The notes under the pieces were generated by a model. That model did no database searches and was not told the origin of the DNA. It saw only the letters and a list, made by a program, of their open reading frames with translations. Positions 56,892 to 64,000 of a stretch of DNA of 64,000 nt are shown here, in pieces. The position numbers were made by a program, and so were the translations under genes. This DNA comes from an uncultured Flavobacteriales bacterium (lineage in GTDB: Bacteria > Bacteroidota > Bacteroidia > Flavobacteriales_G > Salibacteraceae), in the NCBI GenBank assembly GCA_943788725.1, contig CALSRJ010000003.1, positions 434,001 to 498,000 on the forward strand. Direction: 5' to 3'. Each line of letters opens with the position of its first letter. Position 1 is the stretch's first letter.

Positions 56892-58076
56892 ATGGCAAAG
56901 GAAAATTTTGACCGTTCCAAACCACACTTGAACATCGGAACCATCGGTCACGTTGACCACGGTAAGACCACTTTGACTGCTGCTATCACTACAGTATTGG
57001 CAAAGAAAGGTTTCTCTGAGTTGCGTTCATTCGATTCAATCGACAACGCTCCAGAAGAAAAAGAAAGAGGTATCACCATCAACACCTCACACGTAGAATA
57101 CCAAACAGAGTCTCGTCACTACGCTCACGTTGACTGTCCAGGTCACGCTGACTATGTGAAGAACATGGTTACGGGTGCTGCGCAGATGGACGGTGCTATT
57201 CTTGTTGTTGCTGCAACAGATGGACCAATGCCACAGACACGAGAGCACATCCTTCTTGCACGTCAGGTAGGTGTTCCTCAGATCGTTGTATTCATGAACA
57301 AGGTTGACCTTGTTGATGACGAGGAGCTTCTTGAGCTCGTTGAAATGGAGATCCGTGAATTGCTTTCTTTCTACGATTACGATGGCGACAACGCTCCAGT
57401 TATCCAGGGTTCTGCTCTCGGAGGCTTGAACGGTGAGGCTCAGTGGGAAGATCGAATCATGGACTTGATGAATGCAGTTGATAGCTACATTCCACTTCCT
57501 CCACGTGATATCGATAAGGATTTCTTGATGCCAGTGGAAGACGTATTCTCGATCACAGGTCGTGGTACTGTTGCTACTGGACGTATCGAGTCTGGAGTTA
57601 TCAATACAGGTGATTCAGTTGAGATCATTGGTTTCGAAGAGAAACTTACTTCAACCATCACAGGAGTTGAGATGTTCCGTAAGATCCTTGACAGAGGAGA
57701 GGCTGGTGACAACGTTGGTCTTTTGCTTCGAGGTATTGAAAAAGAAGCTATTCGTCGAGGTATGGTAATCTGCAAGCCAGGTTCTGTTAAGCCTCACACG
57801 AAGTTCAAGGCTGAGGTGTACATCTTGAAGAAAGAAGAAGGTGGACGTCACACTCCATTCCACAACAAGTATCGTCCACAGTTCTACTTGCGTACAACTG
57901 ACGTTACTGGTGAGATCATGTTGGGCGAAGGCCGCGAGATGGTAATGCCAGGGGACAACCTTACGATTGAAGTGAATCTGATCGCTCCAGTTGCAATCAA
58001 CCAAGGTCTTAAGTTCGCTATCCGCGAGGGAGGACGTACAGTTGGTGCAGGTCAGGTGACTGAGATCCTTGATTGA
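56892..58076 (+). CDS. tuf: Elongation factor Tu
   Basis: GTPase that brings aminoacyl-tRNA to the ribosome. 394 aa. G1 [10 protein letters not shown], switch I RGITIN, G3 [11 protein letters not shown]4 NKVDLVDD, G5 SAL; domains 2 and 3 complete, with [15 protein letters not shown] at the end. Codon use here is noticeably biased (GGT, CGT, GTT, CCA), fitting a highly expressed gene. Sits between a tRNA cluster and tRNA-Trp/secE, a common bacterial order. Confidence 0.99.
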   Translation: MAKENFDRSKPHLNIGTIGHVDHGKTTLTAAITTVLAKKGFSELRSFDSIDNAPEEKERGITINTSHVEYQTESRHYAHVDCPGHADYVKNMVTGAAQMDGAILVVAATDGPMPQTREHILLARQVGVPQIVVFMNKVDLVDDEELLELVEMEIRELLSFYDYDGDNAPVIQGSALGGLNGEAQWEDRIMDLMNAVDSYIPLPPRDIDKDFLMPVEDVFSITGRGTVATGRIESGVINTGDSVEIIGFEEKLTSTITGVEMFRKILDRGEAGDNVGLLLRGIEKEAIRRGMVICKPGSVKPHTKFKAEVYILKKEEGGRHTPFHNKYRPQFYLRTTDVTGEIMLGEGREMVMPGDNLTIEVNLIAPVAINQGLKFAIREGGRTVGAGQVTEILD

Positions 58077-58095
58077 TACTAGTTTAATTATTCAG

Positions 58096-58127
58096 AAGTG
58101 TGGGGCCGAATTTTCGGCTCCACACTT
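58096..58127 (+). terminator. Hairpin after tuf
   Basis: AAGTGTGG-gg-CCGAA and TTCGG-ct-CCACACTT form a long stem with one internal loop, followed by TTCTGTTGTTTT. A terminator with an imperfect U-tract, or a processing site. Confidence 0.6.
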
Positions 58128-58164
58128 TCTGTTGTTTTAGATAAAGGTATAACCGTGCCTCCCC

Positions 58165-58188
58165 AAAACTCCTTGCGAAAGGAGTTTT
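58165..58188 (+). other. Second hairpin between tuf and tRNA-Trp
   Basis: AAAACTCCT-TGCGAA-AGGAGTTTT, perfect 9-bp stem ending in TTTT then AGACCC. Bidirectional terminator or RNA processing signal. Confidence 0.5.
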
Positions 58189-58259
58189 AGACCCTAAAGG
58201 CGGTTGTGAAAAAAGGAATAATGCGGGTTTGGAGAAATCCGAGTTCGGAATTGAAATAA

Positions 58260-58332
58260 ACGGGTGTAGCTCAACTGGTAGAGCACTGGTCTCCAAAACC
58301 AGGGGCTGTGGGTTCGATTCCTACCACCCGTG
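58260..58332 (+). tRNA. tRNA-Trp (CCA)
   Basis: 73 nt. Acceptor ACGGGTG/CACCCGT, anticodon stem CTGGT/ACCAG with loop CTCCAAA (CCA), T arm GTGGGTTCGATTCCTAC. CCA tail not encoded. Typical position just before secE. Confidence 0.95.
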
Positions 58333-58344
58333 CAAATTTGAGAA

Positions 58345-58542
58345 ATGGCAGGAGTTCGTGCATATATAGAAGAAGCGGTAGATGAACTTACCAATAAGGT
58401 AAGCTGGCCTACCTGGTCTGAGCTACAGAGTAGTGGTATCGTGGTGTTGGTTGCAACCTTCATCGTCGCTGCATTGATCTACCTGATGGACCTCGCATTT
58501 GGTCAAGTCATGGACTTGATCTACCTTAAAATATTTGGATAA
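58345..58542 (+). CDS. secE: Preprotein translocase subunit SecE
   Basis: 65 aa, single-TM form: amphipathic helix with the conserved VSWPTWSEL (about 19-27), then TM at about 31-50. Essential clamp of the SecY channel. 12 bp after tRNA-Trp; nusG follows at 1 bp. Confidence 0.95.
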   Translation: MAGVRAYIEEAVDELTNKVSWPTWSELQSSGIVVLVATFIVAALIYLMDLAFGQVMDLIYLKIFG

Positions 58543-58543
58543 C

Positions 58544-59098
58544 ATGTCGGAAACGAAAACGGCTAATAAGTGGTTTGTAGTCCGCGCGATCAGCGGAAAG
58601 GAGAAGAAAGTAAAGGAGTACTTGGAGATTGAGATCGAGCGTCTCGGCCTGCAGGAGTTCGTTACCCAGATCCTCCTCCCGATCGAGAAGGTCTATCAAA
58701 TCCGAAATGGCAAGAAGGTTTCCAAGGAACGTAACCTCTATCCGGGCTATGTCTTCATTGAAGCAAACTTGGTAGGTGAAGTGCCTCACATCATCAAAGG
58801 ATTGACCAATGTGATTGGATTTCTCACCGATAAGAAAGGTGGTAGCCCAATACCATTGCGACAGAATGAGGTGAACCGAATGCTCGGTAAAGTGGATGAG
58901 CTTGCCGAAAGCGAAGCAGAATTGAACATTCCATTCGTAGTGGGTGAGAATGTGAAAGTAATCGACGGTCCTTTCAATTCATTCTCTGGAGTGATTGAAG
59001 AGATCAACGAAGACAAGAAGAAGCTCAAGGTGATGGTGAAAATCTTCGGAAGGAAGACGCCGCTTGAACTGAGCTACATGCAAGTAGAAAAAGAGTAA
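58544..59098 (+). CDS. nusG: Transcription termination/antitermination protein NusG
   Basis: 184 aa from ATG 58544 (the frame extends three codons further up, inside secE). NGN domain 5-110 with WFVVRAISGKEKKVKEYLE and NLYPGYVFIE; KOW domain at 125-180 (VGENVKVIDGPFNSFSGVIE). Couples RNA polymerase with Rho or the ribosome. No extra insertion domain. Confidence 0.96.
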   Translation: MSETKTANKWFVVRAISGKEKKVKEYLEIEIERLGLQEFVTQILLPIEKVYQIRNGKKVSKERNLYPGYVFIEANLVGEVPHIIKGLTNVIGFLTDKKGGSPIPLRQNEVNRMLGKVDELAESEAELNIPFVVGENVKVIDGPFNSFSGVIEEINEDKKKLKVMVKIFGRKTPLELSYMQVEKE

Positions 59099-59114
59099 TC
59101 AATCAATTTTAGGA

Positions 59115-59139
59115 GTCACGTTTTGATGCGTGACGCTTG
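59115..59139 (+). promoter_or_regulatory. Hairpin in the rplK leader, possible L1 autoregulation site
   Basis: GTCACG (59117-59122) pairs with CGTGAC (59131-59136) around TTTTGATG, within 20 bp of the rplK start. A GGAG precedes the stem. L1 is known to repress the L11 operon by binding a leader that mimics its 23S site; this is a candidate by position and shape only. Confidence 0.35.
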
Positions 59140-59155
59140 AACTAAATTTTATACA

Positions 59156-59578
59156 ATGGCCAAAGAAGTAAGTGCACTGATTAAGTTGCAAGTTAGAGGT
59201 GGCGCCGCAAACCCATCTCCTCCCGTTGGTCCCGCACTTGGTGCAAAAGGGGTCAACATCATGGAGTTCTGTAAGCAGTTCAATGCTAGAACCCAAGACA
59301 AGCCAGGTAAGGTTTTGCCTGTGATCATTACGGTTTATGCTGATAAGTCGTTCGACTTCATCATCAAGACACCACCGGTAGCCGTACAAATTAAAGAAGC
59401 AATCAAATTGAAGTCTGGTTCTGCTGAACCTAACCGTCTCAAAGTAGGAAGCATCAGCAAAGCTCAGGTGCGCACCATCGCTGAAGACAAGATGGTTGAC
59501 TTGAATTGTTTCACCGTTGAATCTGCCGAGCGTATGGTAGCGGGCACCGCTCGCGCTATGGGTGTAACAGTTAAATAA
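59156..59578 (+). CDS. rplK: 50S ribosomal protein L11
   Basis: 140 aa. N-terminal [20 protein letters not shown] (the proline-rich thiostrepton-region hallmark) and C-terminal RNA-binding domain ending in ARAMGVTVK. Component of the GTPase-associated centre. First gene of the L11-L1-L10-L7/12 cluster; 8 bp before rplA. Confidence 0.98.
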   Translation: MAKEVSALIKLQVRGGAANPSPPVGPALGAKGVNIMEFCKQFNARTQDKPGKVLPVIITVYADKSFDFIIKTPPVAVQIKEAIKLKSGSAEPNRLKVGSISKAQVRTIAEDKMVDLNCFTVESAERMVAGTARAMGVTVK

Positions 59579-59586
59579 GTACGATC

Positions 59587-60282
59587 ATGGCTACTTTATC
59601 AAAAAACAGAAAAGCAGTACTAGAGAAGTTGGACAAAGATTCAACTTACACATTGGCAGACGCCAGTGCACTAGTCAAAGAAATTACCACAACTAAATTC
59701 GACGCTTCCGTCGATCTTAGCGTACGCCTTGGTGTGGATCCACGTAAATCGAACCAAATGGTTCGTGGTGTAGTCACCCTGCCTCATGGAACAGGAAAAG
59801 ATGTGAGAGTCCTTGTTCTATGCACTCCCGACAAGGAGGAAGAGGCAAAAGAGGCCGGTGCTGACCACGTAGGTCTTGACGAGTTTATCGACAAGATTAA
59901 AGGTGGTTGGACAGACGTCGACGTGATCATTACCACACCTAGCGTGATGGGTAAGGTCGGTCCATTGGGTCGTGTATTAGGTCCTCGTGGCTTGATGCCT
60001 AACCCAAAGACCGGTACCGTTACCATGGATGTGGGAAAGGCCGTCAAAGACGTAAAGGGCGGAAAGATCGATTTCAAAGTCGATAAGTTTGGTATCGTGC
60101 ATGCTTCCGTGGGAAAAGTTTCCTTCGATGCACAAAAAATCGCGGAAAACGCGAGTGAGCTGTTACAGACAATTATTAAGCTGAAGCCTGCTTCGTCAAA
60201 AGGTACTTACATGAAGAGCATCTTCATGTCAAGCACCATGAGCCCTAGCATCGCTGTGGACACAAAGTCTACTAGCTTATAA
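59587..60282 (+). CDS. rplA: 50S ribosomal protein L1
   Basis: 231 aa, standard length. [20 protein letters not shown] and the signature [19 protein letters not shown] (about 128-146). Binds the L1 stalk of 23S rRNA and, in many bacteria, its own operon leader. Confidence 0.98.
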   Translation: MATLSKNRKAVLEKLDKDSTYTLADASALVKEITTTKFDASVDLSVRLGVDPRKSNQMVRGVVTLPHGTGKDVRVLVLCTPDKEEEAKEAGADHVGLDEFIDKIKGGWTDVDVIITTPSVMGKVGPLGRVLGPRGLMPNPKTGTVTMDVGKAVKDVKGGKIDFKVDKFGIVHASVGKVSFDAQKIAENASELLQTIIKLKPASSKGTYMKSIFMSSTMSPSIAVDTKSTSL

Positions 60283-60303
60283 TCCACTTAATCATTAAGT
60301 AAG

Positions 60304-60828
60304 ATGACACGTCAAGAAAAAGATTCTTTAATCAGTGATCTTGCTGATCGATTGGGTAACTCCGATGTAGTGTACCTCACGGACATCGCGGAGCTCAACG
60401 CCGAAGATTCAAGCAAATTGCGCCGACTGTGCTTCCAGCGACAGGTGCAACTGCAAGTTGTTAAAAACACGCTGCTCCAAAAAGCGATGGAGCGTGTTGA
60501 AGGCAAGAATTTTGGTGAGCTTCAAAGTGTTCTCAAGGGAAACACAGGTATCATGATCGCAGAGGTAGGCAGTACGCCTGCTAAACTTATCAAAGAGTTC
60601 AGAAAGAAGTCGCAAAAGCCACTTCTGAAAGGAGCTTACATAGAAGAAGGAGTATACATAGGTGATGCTTCGTTGGACATGCTAGCTGCACTGAAGTCTA
60701 AAGAGGAGCTGATCGGTGATATCATCATGTTGCTCCAATCTCCTGCTAAGAATGTAATCTCTGGACTTAAGTCTAGTGGTGGCACCTTGGCTGGAATCGT
60801 CAAGACTCTCCAAGAAAGAGAATCTTAA
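60304..60828 (+). CDS. rplJ: 50S ribosomal protein L10
   Basis: 174 aa. Stalk base protein that anchors L7/L12 dimers through its C-terminal helix (ALKSKEELIGDIIMLLQSPA ...). Only 21 bp lie between rplA and rplJ, too short for the structured L10 leader found in enterics and Bacilli, so L10 control must act elsewhere if present. Confidence 0.96.
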   Translation: MTRQEKDSLISDLADRLGNSDVVYLTDIAELNAEDSSKLRRLCFQRQVQLQVVKNTLLQKAMERVEGKNFGELQSVLKGNTGIMIAEVGSTPAKLIKEFRKKSQKPLLKGAYIEEGVYIGDASLDMLAALKSKEELIGDIIMLLQSPAKNVISGLKSSGGTLAGIVKTLQERES

Positions 60829-60870
60829 ATTATCAATTGAACTTAGGTTAAACATTTAATAAACAAGAAA

Positions 60871-61251
60871 ATGGCTGATTTGAAAGCTTTCGCAGAGCAA
60901 CTCGTAAACCTTACCGTTAAGGAGGTGAATGAACTTGCTGGCATTTTGAAGGATGAATATGGAATTGAACCTGCTGCTGCTGCAGTAGCTATGGCTGGCC
61001 CAGCGGCTGGTGGTGGTGATGGCGAAGCTGCAGAGGAGAAGACAGAATTCGACGTAATCCTCACAAGCGCAGGTGCTTCTAAGCTTGCTGTTGTGAAACT
61101 AGTAAAGGAAATGACCGGACTTGGCCTGAAAGAGGCGAAGGAGCTAGTGGATGGTGCACCAAAACCATTGAAGGAAGGTGTATCAAAAGACGAGGCAGAA
61201 GCACTAAAAAAGCAGCTTGAAGAAGCTGGTGCAGAGGTTGAGGTCAAGTAA
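60871..61251 (+). CDS. rplL: 50S ribosomal protein L7/L12
   Basis: 126 aa. Dimerisation domain 1-33, an Ala/Gly-rich hinge ([20 protein letters not shown]), then the factor-binding domain with [20 protein letters not shown] and [15 protein letters not shown]. Codon use is strongly biased as in tuf. Confidence 0.98.
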   Translation: MADLKAFAEQLVNLTVKEVNELAGILKDEYGIEPAAAAVAMAGPAAGGGDGEAAEEKTEFDVILTSAGASKLAVVKLVKEMTGLGLKEAKELVDGAPKPLKEGVSKDEAEALKKQLEEAGAEVEVK

Positions 61252-61273
61252 GACCCACACATAGTATCTTAAC

Positions 61274-61306
61274 AAAGGTTTAGTCCCTCCGGGGACTAAG
61301 CCCTTT
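61274..61306 (+). promoter_or_regulatory. Hairpin between rplL and rpoB (attenuator or processing site)
   Basis: AAAGG-t-TTAGTCCC and GGGACTAA-gc-CCTTT, an 8-bp perfect core extended by an outer stem, loop TCCG. No U-tract directly after. Its position, between L7/L12 and rpoB, is where other bacteria have a partial terminator or RNase III site. Confidence 0.6.
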
Positions 61307-61346
61307 GTGCTTTGTAGTTGTTCCTTTAACTTATTCCAATAATTCC

Positions 61347-62561
61347 ATGACCAAATCGAATATTCCGGAAAGAGTCAATTTTTCCCGCACGCTCAATCAA
61401 CTTCAATACCCGGATTTTCTGGATATCCAGATCAAGTCTTTCAAAGACTTCTTCCAACTGGAGACGTCACCAGAAGATAGAGAAAACGAAGGTCTGTACA
61501 ACGTATTCAGCGAGAACTTCCCGATTACGGATTCCCGCAACAATTTCGTCCTCGAGTTCCTAGACTACTTCGTAGACCCACCCCGCTACGCCATAGAAGA
61601 GTGTATCGAGCGTGGACTTACGTATAGTGTTCCCCTCAAGGCGAAACTTAAGCTCTACTGTACCGACCCTGAGCACGAGGATTTCGAAACCATCGTGCAG
61701 GATGTGTATCTCGGTACCATTCCTTACATGTCTCCTCGTGGATCTTTCGTGATCAACGGAGCCGAGCGCGTTGTTGTATCACAGTTGCACCGTTCACCTG
61801 GCGTATTCTTTGGTCAGAGTTTCCACGCTAACGGAACCAAGCTGTATTCCGCAAGGATTATCCCATTCAAGGGATCATGGATTGAATTTGCTACTGACAT
61901 CAATAGTGTCATGTACGCATACATCGATCGTAAAAAGAAATTGCCTGTCACCACCCTCCTTCGTGCTATTGGCTACGAAAGCGATAAGGAGATCCTTGAG
62001 ATCTTTGACTTGGCCGATGAGGTGAAGGTGAGTAAAACAAGCCTTAAAAAAGTAGTGGGTCGACGCCTTGCAGCACGTGTGCTCAAGACATGGTTTGAAG
62101 ACTTCGTGGATGAAGATACTGGGGAAGTAGTATCGATTGAGCGTAACGAAGTCGTCCTTGACCGTGAAACCGTCATCGAAGATCAACACATGGAGATCAT
62201 CTTGGATGCTGACGTTAAAAACATCCTCCTGCACAAGGAGAATGTGAACGCAGCAGACCACGCGATCATTTACAATACACTCCAGAAGGATCCATCCAAC
62301 TCGGAAATTGAAGCGGTTGAGCACATCTACCGTATCTTGCGTAACGCAGAGCCACCAGATGAGGAAACCGCGCGCGGTATCATCGATAAGCTCTTCTTCT
62401 CTGATAAGCGCTATGACCTCGGAGAAGTAGGCCGTTACCGAATCAACAAGAAACTCGGTCTCGATATCGACATGGAAAACCGTGTGTTGACCAAGAGTGG
62501 ATATCATCGAGATCATCAAGTACCTCATCGAACTCATCAATTCCAAGACGGATGTGGATGA
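61347..62561 (+). CDS. rpoB: RNA polymerase beta subunit, N-terminal part (frameshifted)
   Basis: Start ATG 61347 gives [20 protein letters not shown], the usual Bacteroidota RpoB N-terminus. The frame is intact to VLTK at 62484-62495 and then turns into non-homologous sequence (SGYHRDHQ...) until a stop at 62561. The expected continuation [15 protein letters not shown] is found one base later, from 62500. A one-base insertion within about 62493-62499 explains it. RpoB is essential, so this is almost certainly a sequence or assembly error and the real gene is continuous. Confidence 0.93.
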   Translation: MTKSNIPERVNFSRTLNQLQYPDFLDIQIKSFKDFFQLETSPEDRENEGLYNVFSENFPITDSRNNFVLEFLDYFVDPPRYAIEECIERGLTYSVPLKAKLKLYCTDPEHEDFETIVQDVYLGTIPYMSPRGSFVINGAERVVVSQLHRSPGVFFGQSFHANGTKLYSARIIPFKGSWIEFATDINSVMYAYIDRKKKLPVTTLLRAIGYESDKEILEIFDLADEVKVSKTSLKKVVGRRLAARVLKTWFEDFVDEDTGEVVSIERNEVVLDRETVIEDQHMEIILDADVKNILLHKENVNAADHAIIYNTLQKDPSNSEIEAVEHIYRILRNAEPPDEETARGIIDKLFFSDKRYDLGEVGRYRINKKLGLDIDMENRVLTKSGYHRDHQVPHRTHQFQDGCG

Positions 62562-64000
62562 TATCGATCACTTGAGCAACCGTCGCGTTCGTACCGTTGG
62601 AGAGCAGCTTTACAACCAATTTGGTGTTGGCCTTGCTCGTATGGCTCGTACGATTCGCGAACGAATGAATGTGCGTGACAATGAAGTGTTCACCCCAATC
62701 GATTTGATCAACGCGAAGACCCTGTCTTCCGTGATCAACTCCTTCTTTGGAACGAACCAGTTGTCACAGTTCATGGACCAGACCAATCCGCTTTCGGAGA
62801 TCACGCACAAGCGTCGTCTCTCTGCACTCGGACCAGGTGGACTGTCTCGTGAGCGTGCAGGATTTGAAGTACGTGACGTTCACTATACGCACTACGGTCG
62901 ACTCTGTACCATTGAAACACCGGAAGGACCAAACATTGGTTTGATTTCCTCTCTGTGTGTATACGCTAAGGTCAACAAGCTTGGATTTATCGAGACTCCT
63001 TACCGCAAGGTAGGAGAGGGTAAGGTGAAACTGGACGATATCGTTTACCTCAGTGCAGAAGAAGAAGATGAGCAAATGATCGCCCAGGCGAACGCTAAGC
63101 TTTCCAAGAAAGGAACCTTTGAAAACGACCGTGTGAAAGCGCGTTTCGAAGGTGACTTCCCAGTAGTCGAGCCAAGCGAGATTACGCTGATGGACGTAGC
63201 TCCAAACCAGATCGCTTCGATCGCTGCATCGTTGATTCCATTCTTGGAGCACGATGATGCGAACCGTGCGTTGATGGGATCGAACATGAGCCGTCAGGCA
63301 GTTCCATTGCTTCGTCCAGAATCTCCAGTTGTAGGTACAGGTCTTGAGCGCCTTGTGGCACAAGATTCAAGGGTGCTTATCCACGCTGAAGGCGATGGCG
63401 TAATCCATGAAGTGGATGCCAACTCAATCACGGTCAAGTACGATCGCACTGAGTCGGATGAACTCGTAAGTTTTGACAACGAGTACAAGAACTATCCACT
63501 CATCAAATTCAAGAAAACCAACCAAAGCACTACCATTAACCTGAAGCCTATCGTTCTCAAAGGACAGAAGGTGATCAAGGGCGATGTGCTTTGCGAAGGA
63601 TACGCAACTCAACAGGGTGAACTCGCATTGGGTCGCAACCTGATGGTATCGTTCATGCCTTGGAAAGGATACAACTTTGAGGATGCGATCGTGATCTCTG
63701 AAAAGGTCGTTCGCGATGACATCTTCACCAGTATCCACGTTGACGAATACGTATTGGAAGTAAGAGACACCAAGCGAGGCTTGGAAGAACTTACCGCTGA
63801 TATTCCTAACGTCAGTGAAGAAGCTACCAAGAACCTCGACGAAAACGGTTTGATACGCGTTGGTACTGAGGTGAAGGAAGGCGACATTCTGATTGGAAAG
63901 ATTACTCCGAAAGGAGAGACCGATCCAACTCCAGAAGAGAAACTGCTTCGCGCAATCTTCGGCGATAAGGCTGGTGACGTGAAAGATGCATCGCTTAAAG
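62500..64000 (+). CDS. rpoB: RNA polymerase beta subunit, continuation in shifted frame, 3' end outside window
   Basis: Open from 62500 to the window edge with no stop. Contains the lobe segment ending [16 protein letters not shown], the rifampicin region [17 protein letters not shown] and [14 protein letters not shown], where the residues equivalent to E. coli D516, H526 and S531 are wild type, and [14 protein letters not shown]. The first in-frame ATG after the junction is 62641, which an automatic caller may take as a start; that would be false. The rest of rpoB and presumably rpoC lie beyond 64000. Confidence 0.93.

Noticed and set aside
61875-62546. 223-aa reverse-strand frame inside rpoB
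   Set aside because: Antisense shadow; the forward frame is unambiguous RpoB.
62484-62561. Programmed frameshifting in rpoB
   Set aside because: No slippery sequence, stop codon or stimulatory structure at the junction, and rpoB is not known to use it; an indel error is simpler.

Overview
The window is chromosomal DNA of a Bacteroidota bacterium, most likely a marine Flavobacteriales lineage near Cryomorphaceae/Schleiferiaceae (the rank below phylum is inference). The evidence is three type IX secretion (T9SS) sorting domains including gliding-motility-type C-termini, a fused SecDF, class III glutamine synthetase, DUF2851 and PspC-mini proteins, the order tuf-tRNA-Trp-secE-nusG-rplKAJL-rpoB, almost no Shine-Dalgarno sequences, and a recurring TAnnTTTG/TAnnTTCG -7 promoter box just upstream of genes. 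Nearly all of it is core or conserved genome; no insertion sequence, prophage or CRISPR array was found.

Layout. 1-7.3 kb: 3' part of an arginase-family gene, argS, ffh, folD, a MATE exporter and murB. 7.4-15 kb: an outer-membrane protein, a small conserved reverse-strand protein, a TPR protein, an AddB-like nuclease, a small reverse-strand T9SS-CTD-like protein, an orphan OmpR-type response regulator and a secreted M43 metalloprotease. 15-18.2 kb: menaquinone genes menF-menD and a DinB-like protein. 18.2-21.2 kb: a large ABCG-type transporter split by a frameshift. 21.4-28.4 kb: a giant TPR protein with a beta-barrel partner, then gyrB. 28.5-33.3 kb (reverse): a surface adhesin, an ECF sigma factor and an anti-sigma-like protein whose outer part ends in a T9SS type B sorting domain. 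33.4-43.4 kb: mdh, secDF, tatA, a Ca/Na antiporter, glnN (GSIII) and a PorE-like OmpA protein. 43.4-54.1 kb: two compact gene runs (purM-prfA-pyrF-DUF2851-PspC-K+ channel-rmlD-like; then AGCS symporter-HhH protein-apt-acyl-CoA dehydrogenase). 54.2-55.7 kb: rpsU, xerC-type recombinase, hpf. 55.8-64 kb: four tRNAs, two tandem-repeat arrays, tuf, tRNA-Trp, secE, nusG, rplK, rplA, rplJ, rplL and the start of rpoB.

The most unusual signals are: (1) two tandem arrays (96-bp and 118-bp units), each seeded with the 3' end of the tRNA gene it follows (tRNA-Tyr and tRNA-Thr), resembling in architecture the rtT repeats at the E. coli tyrT locus but unrelated in sequence; (2) an adhesin / ECF sigma / anti-sigma gene set in which the membrane-anchored anti-sigma-like protein carries a gliding-type T9SS C-terminal domain, which suggests a surface-sensing circuit; (3) two frameshifts, one of them in essential rpoB, which points to sequence errors rather than biology; (4) promoters that make several mRNAs nearly leaderless; (5) a tRNA promoter placed inside the terminator of the preceding operon.
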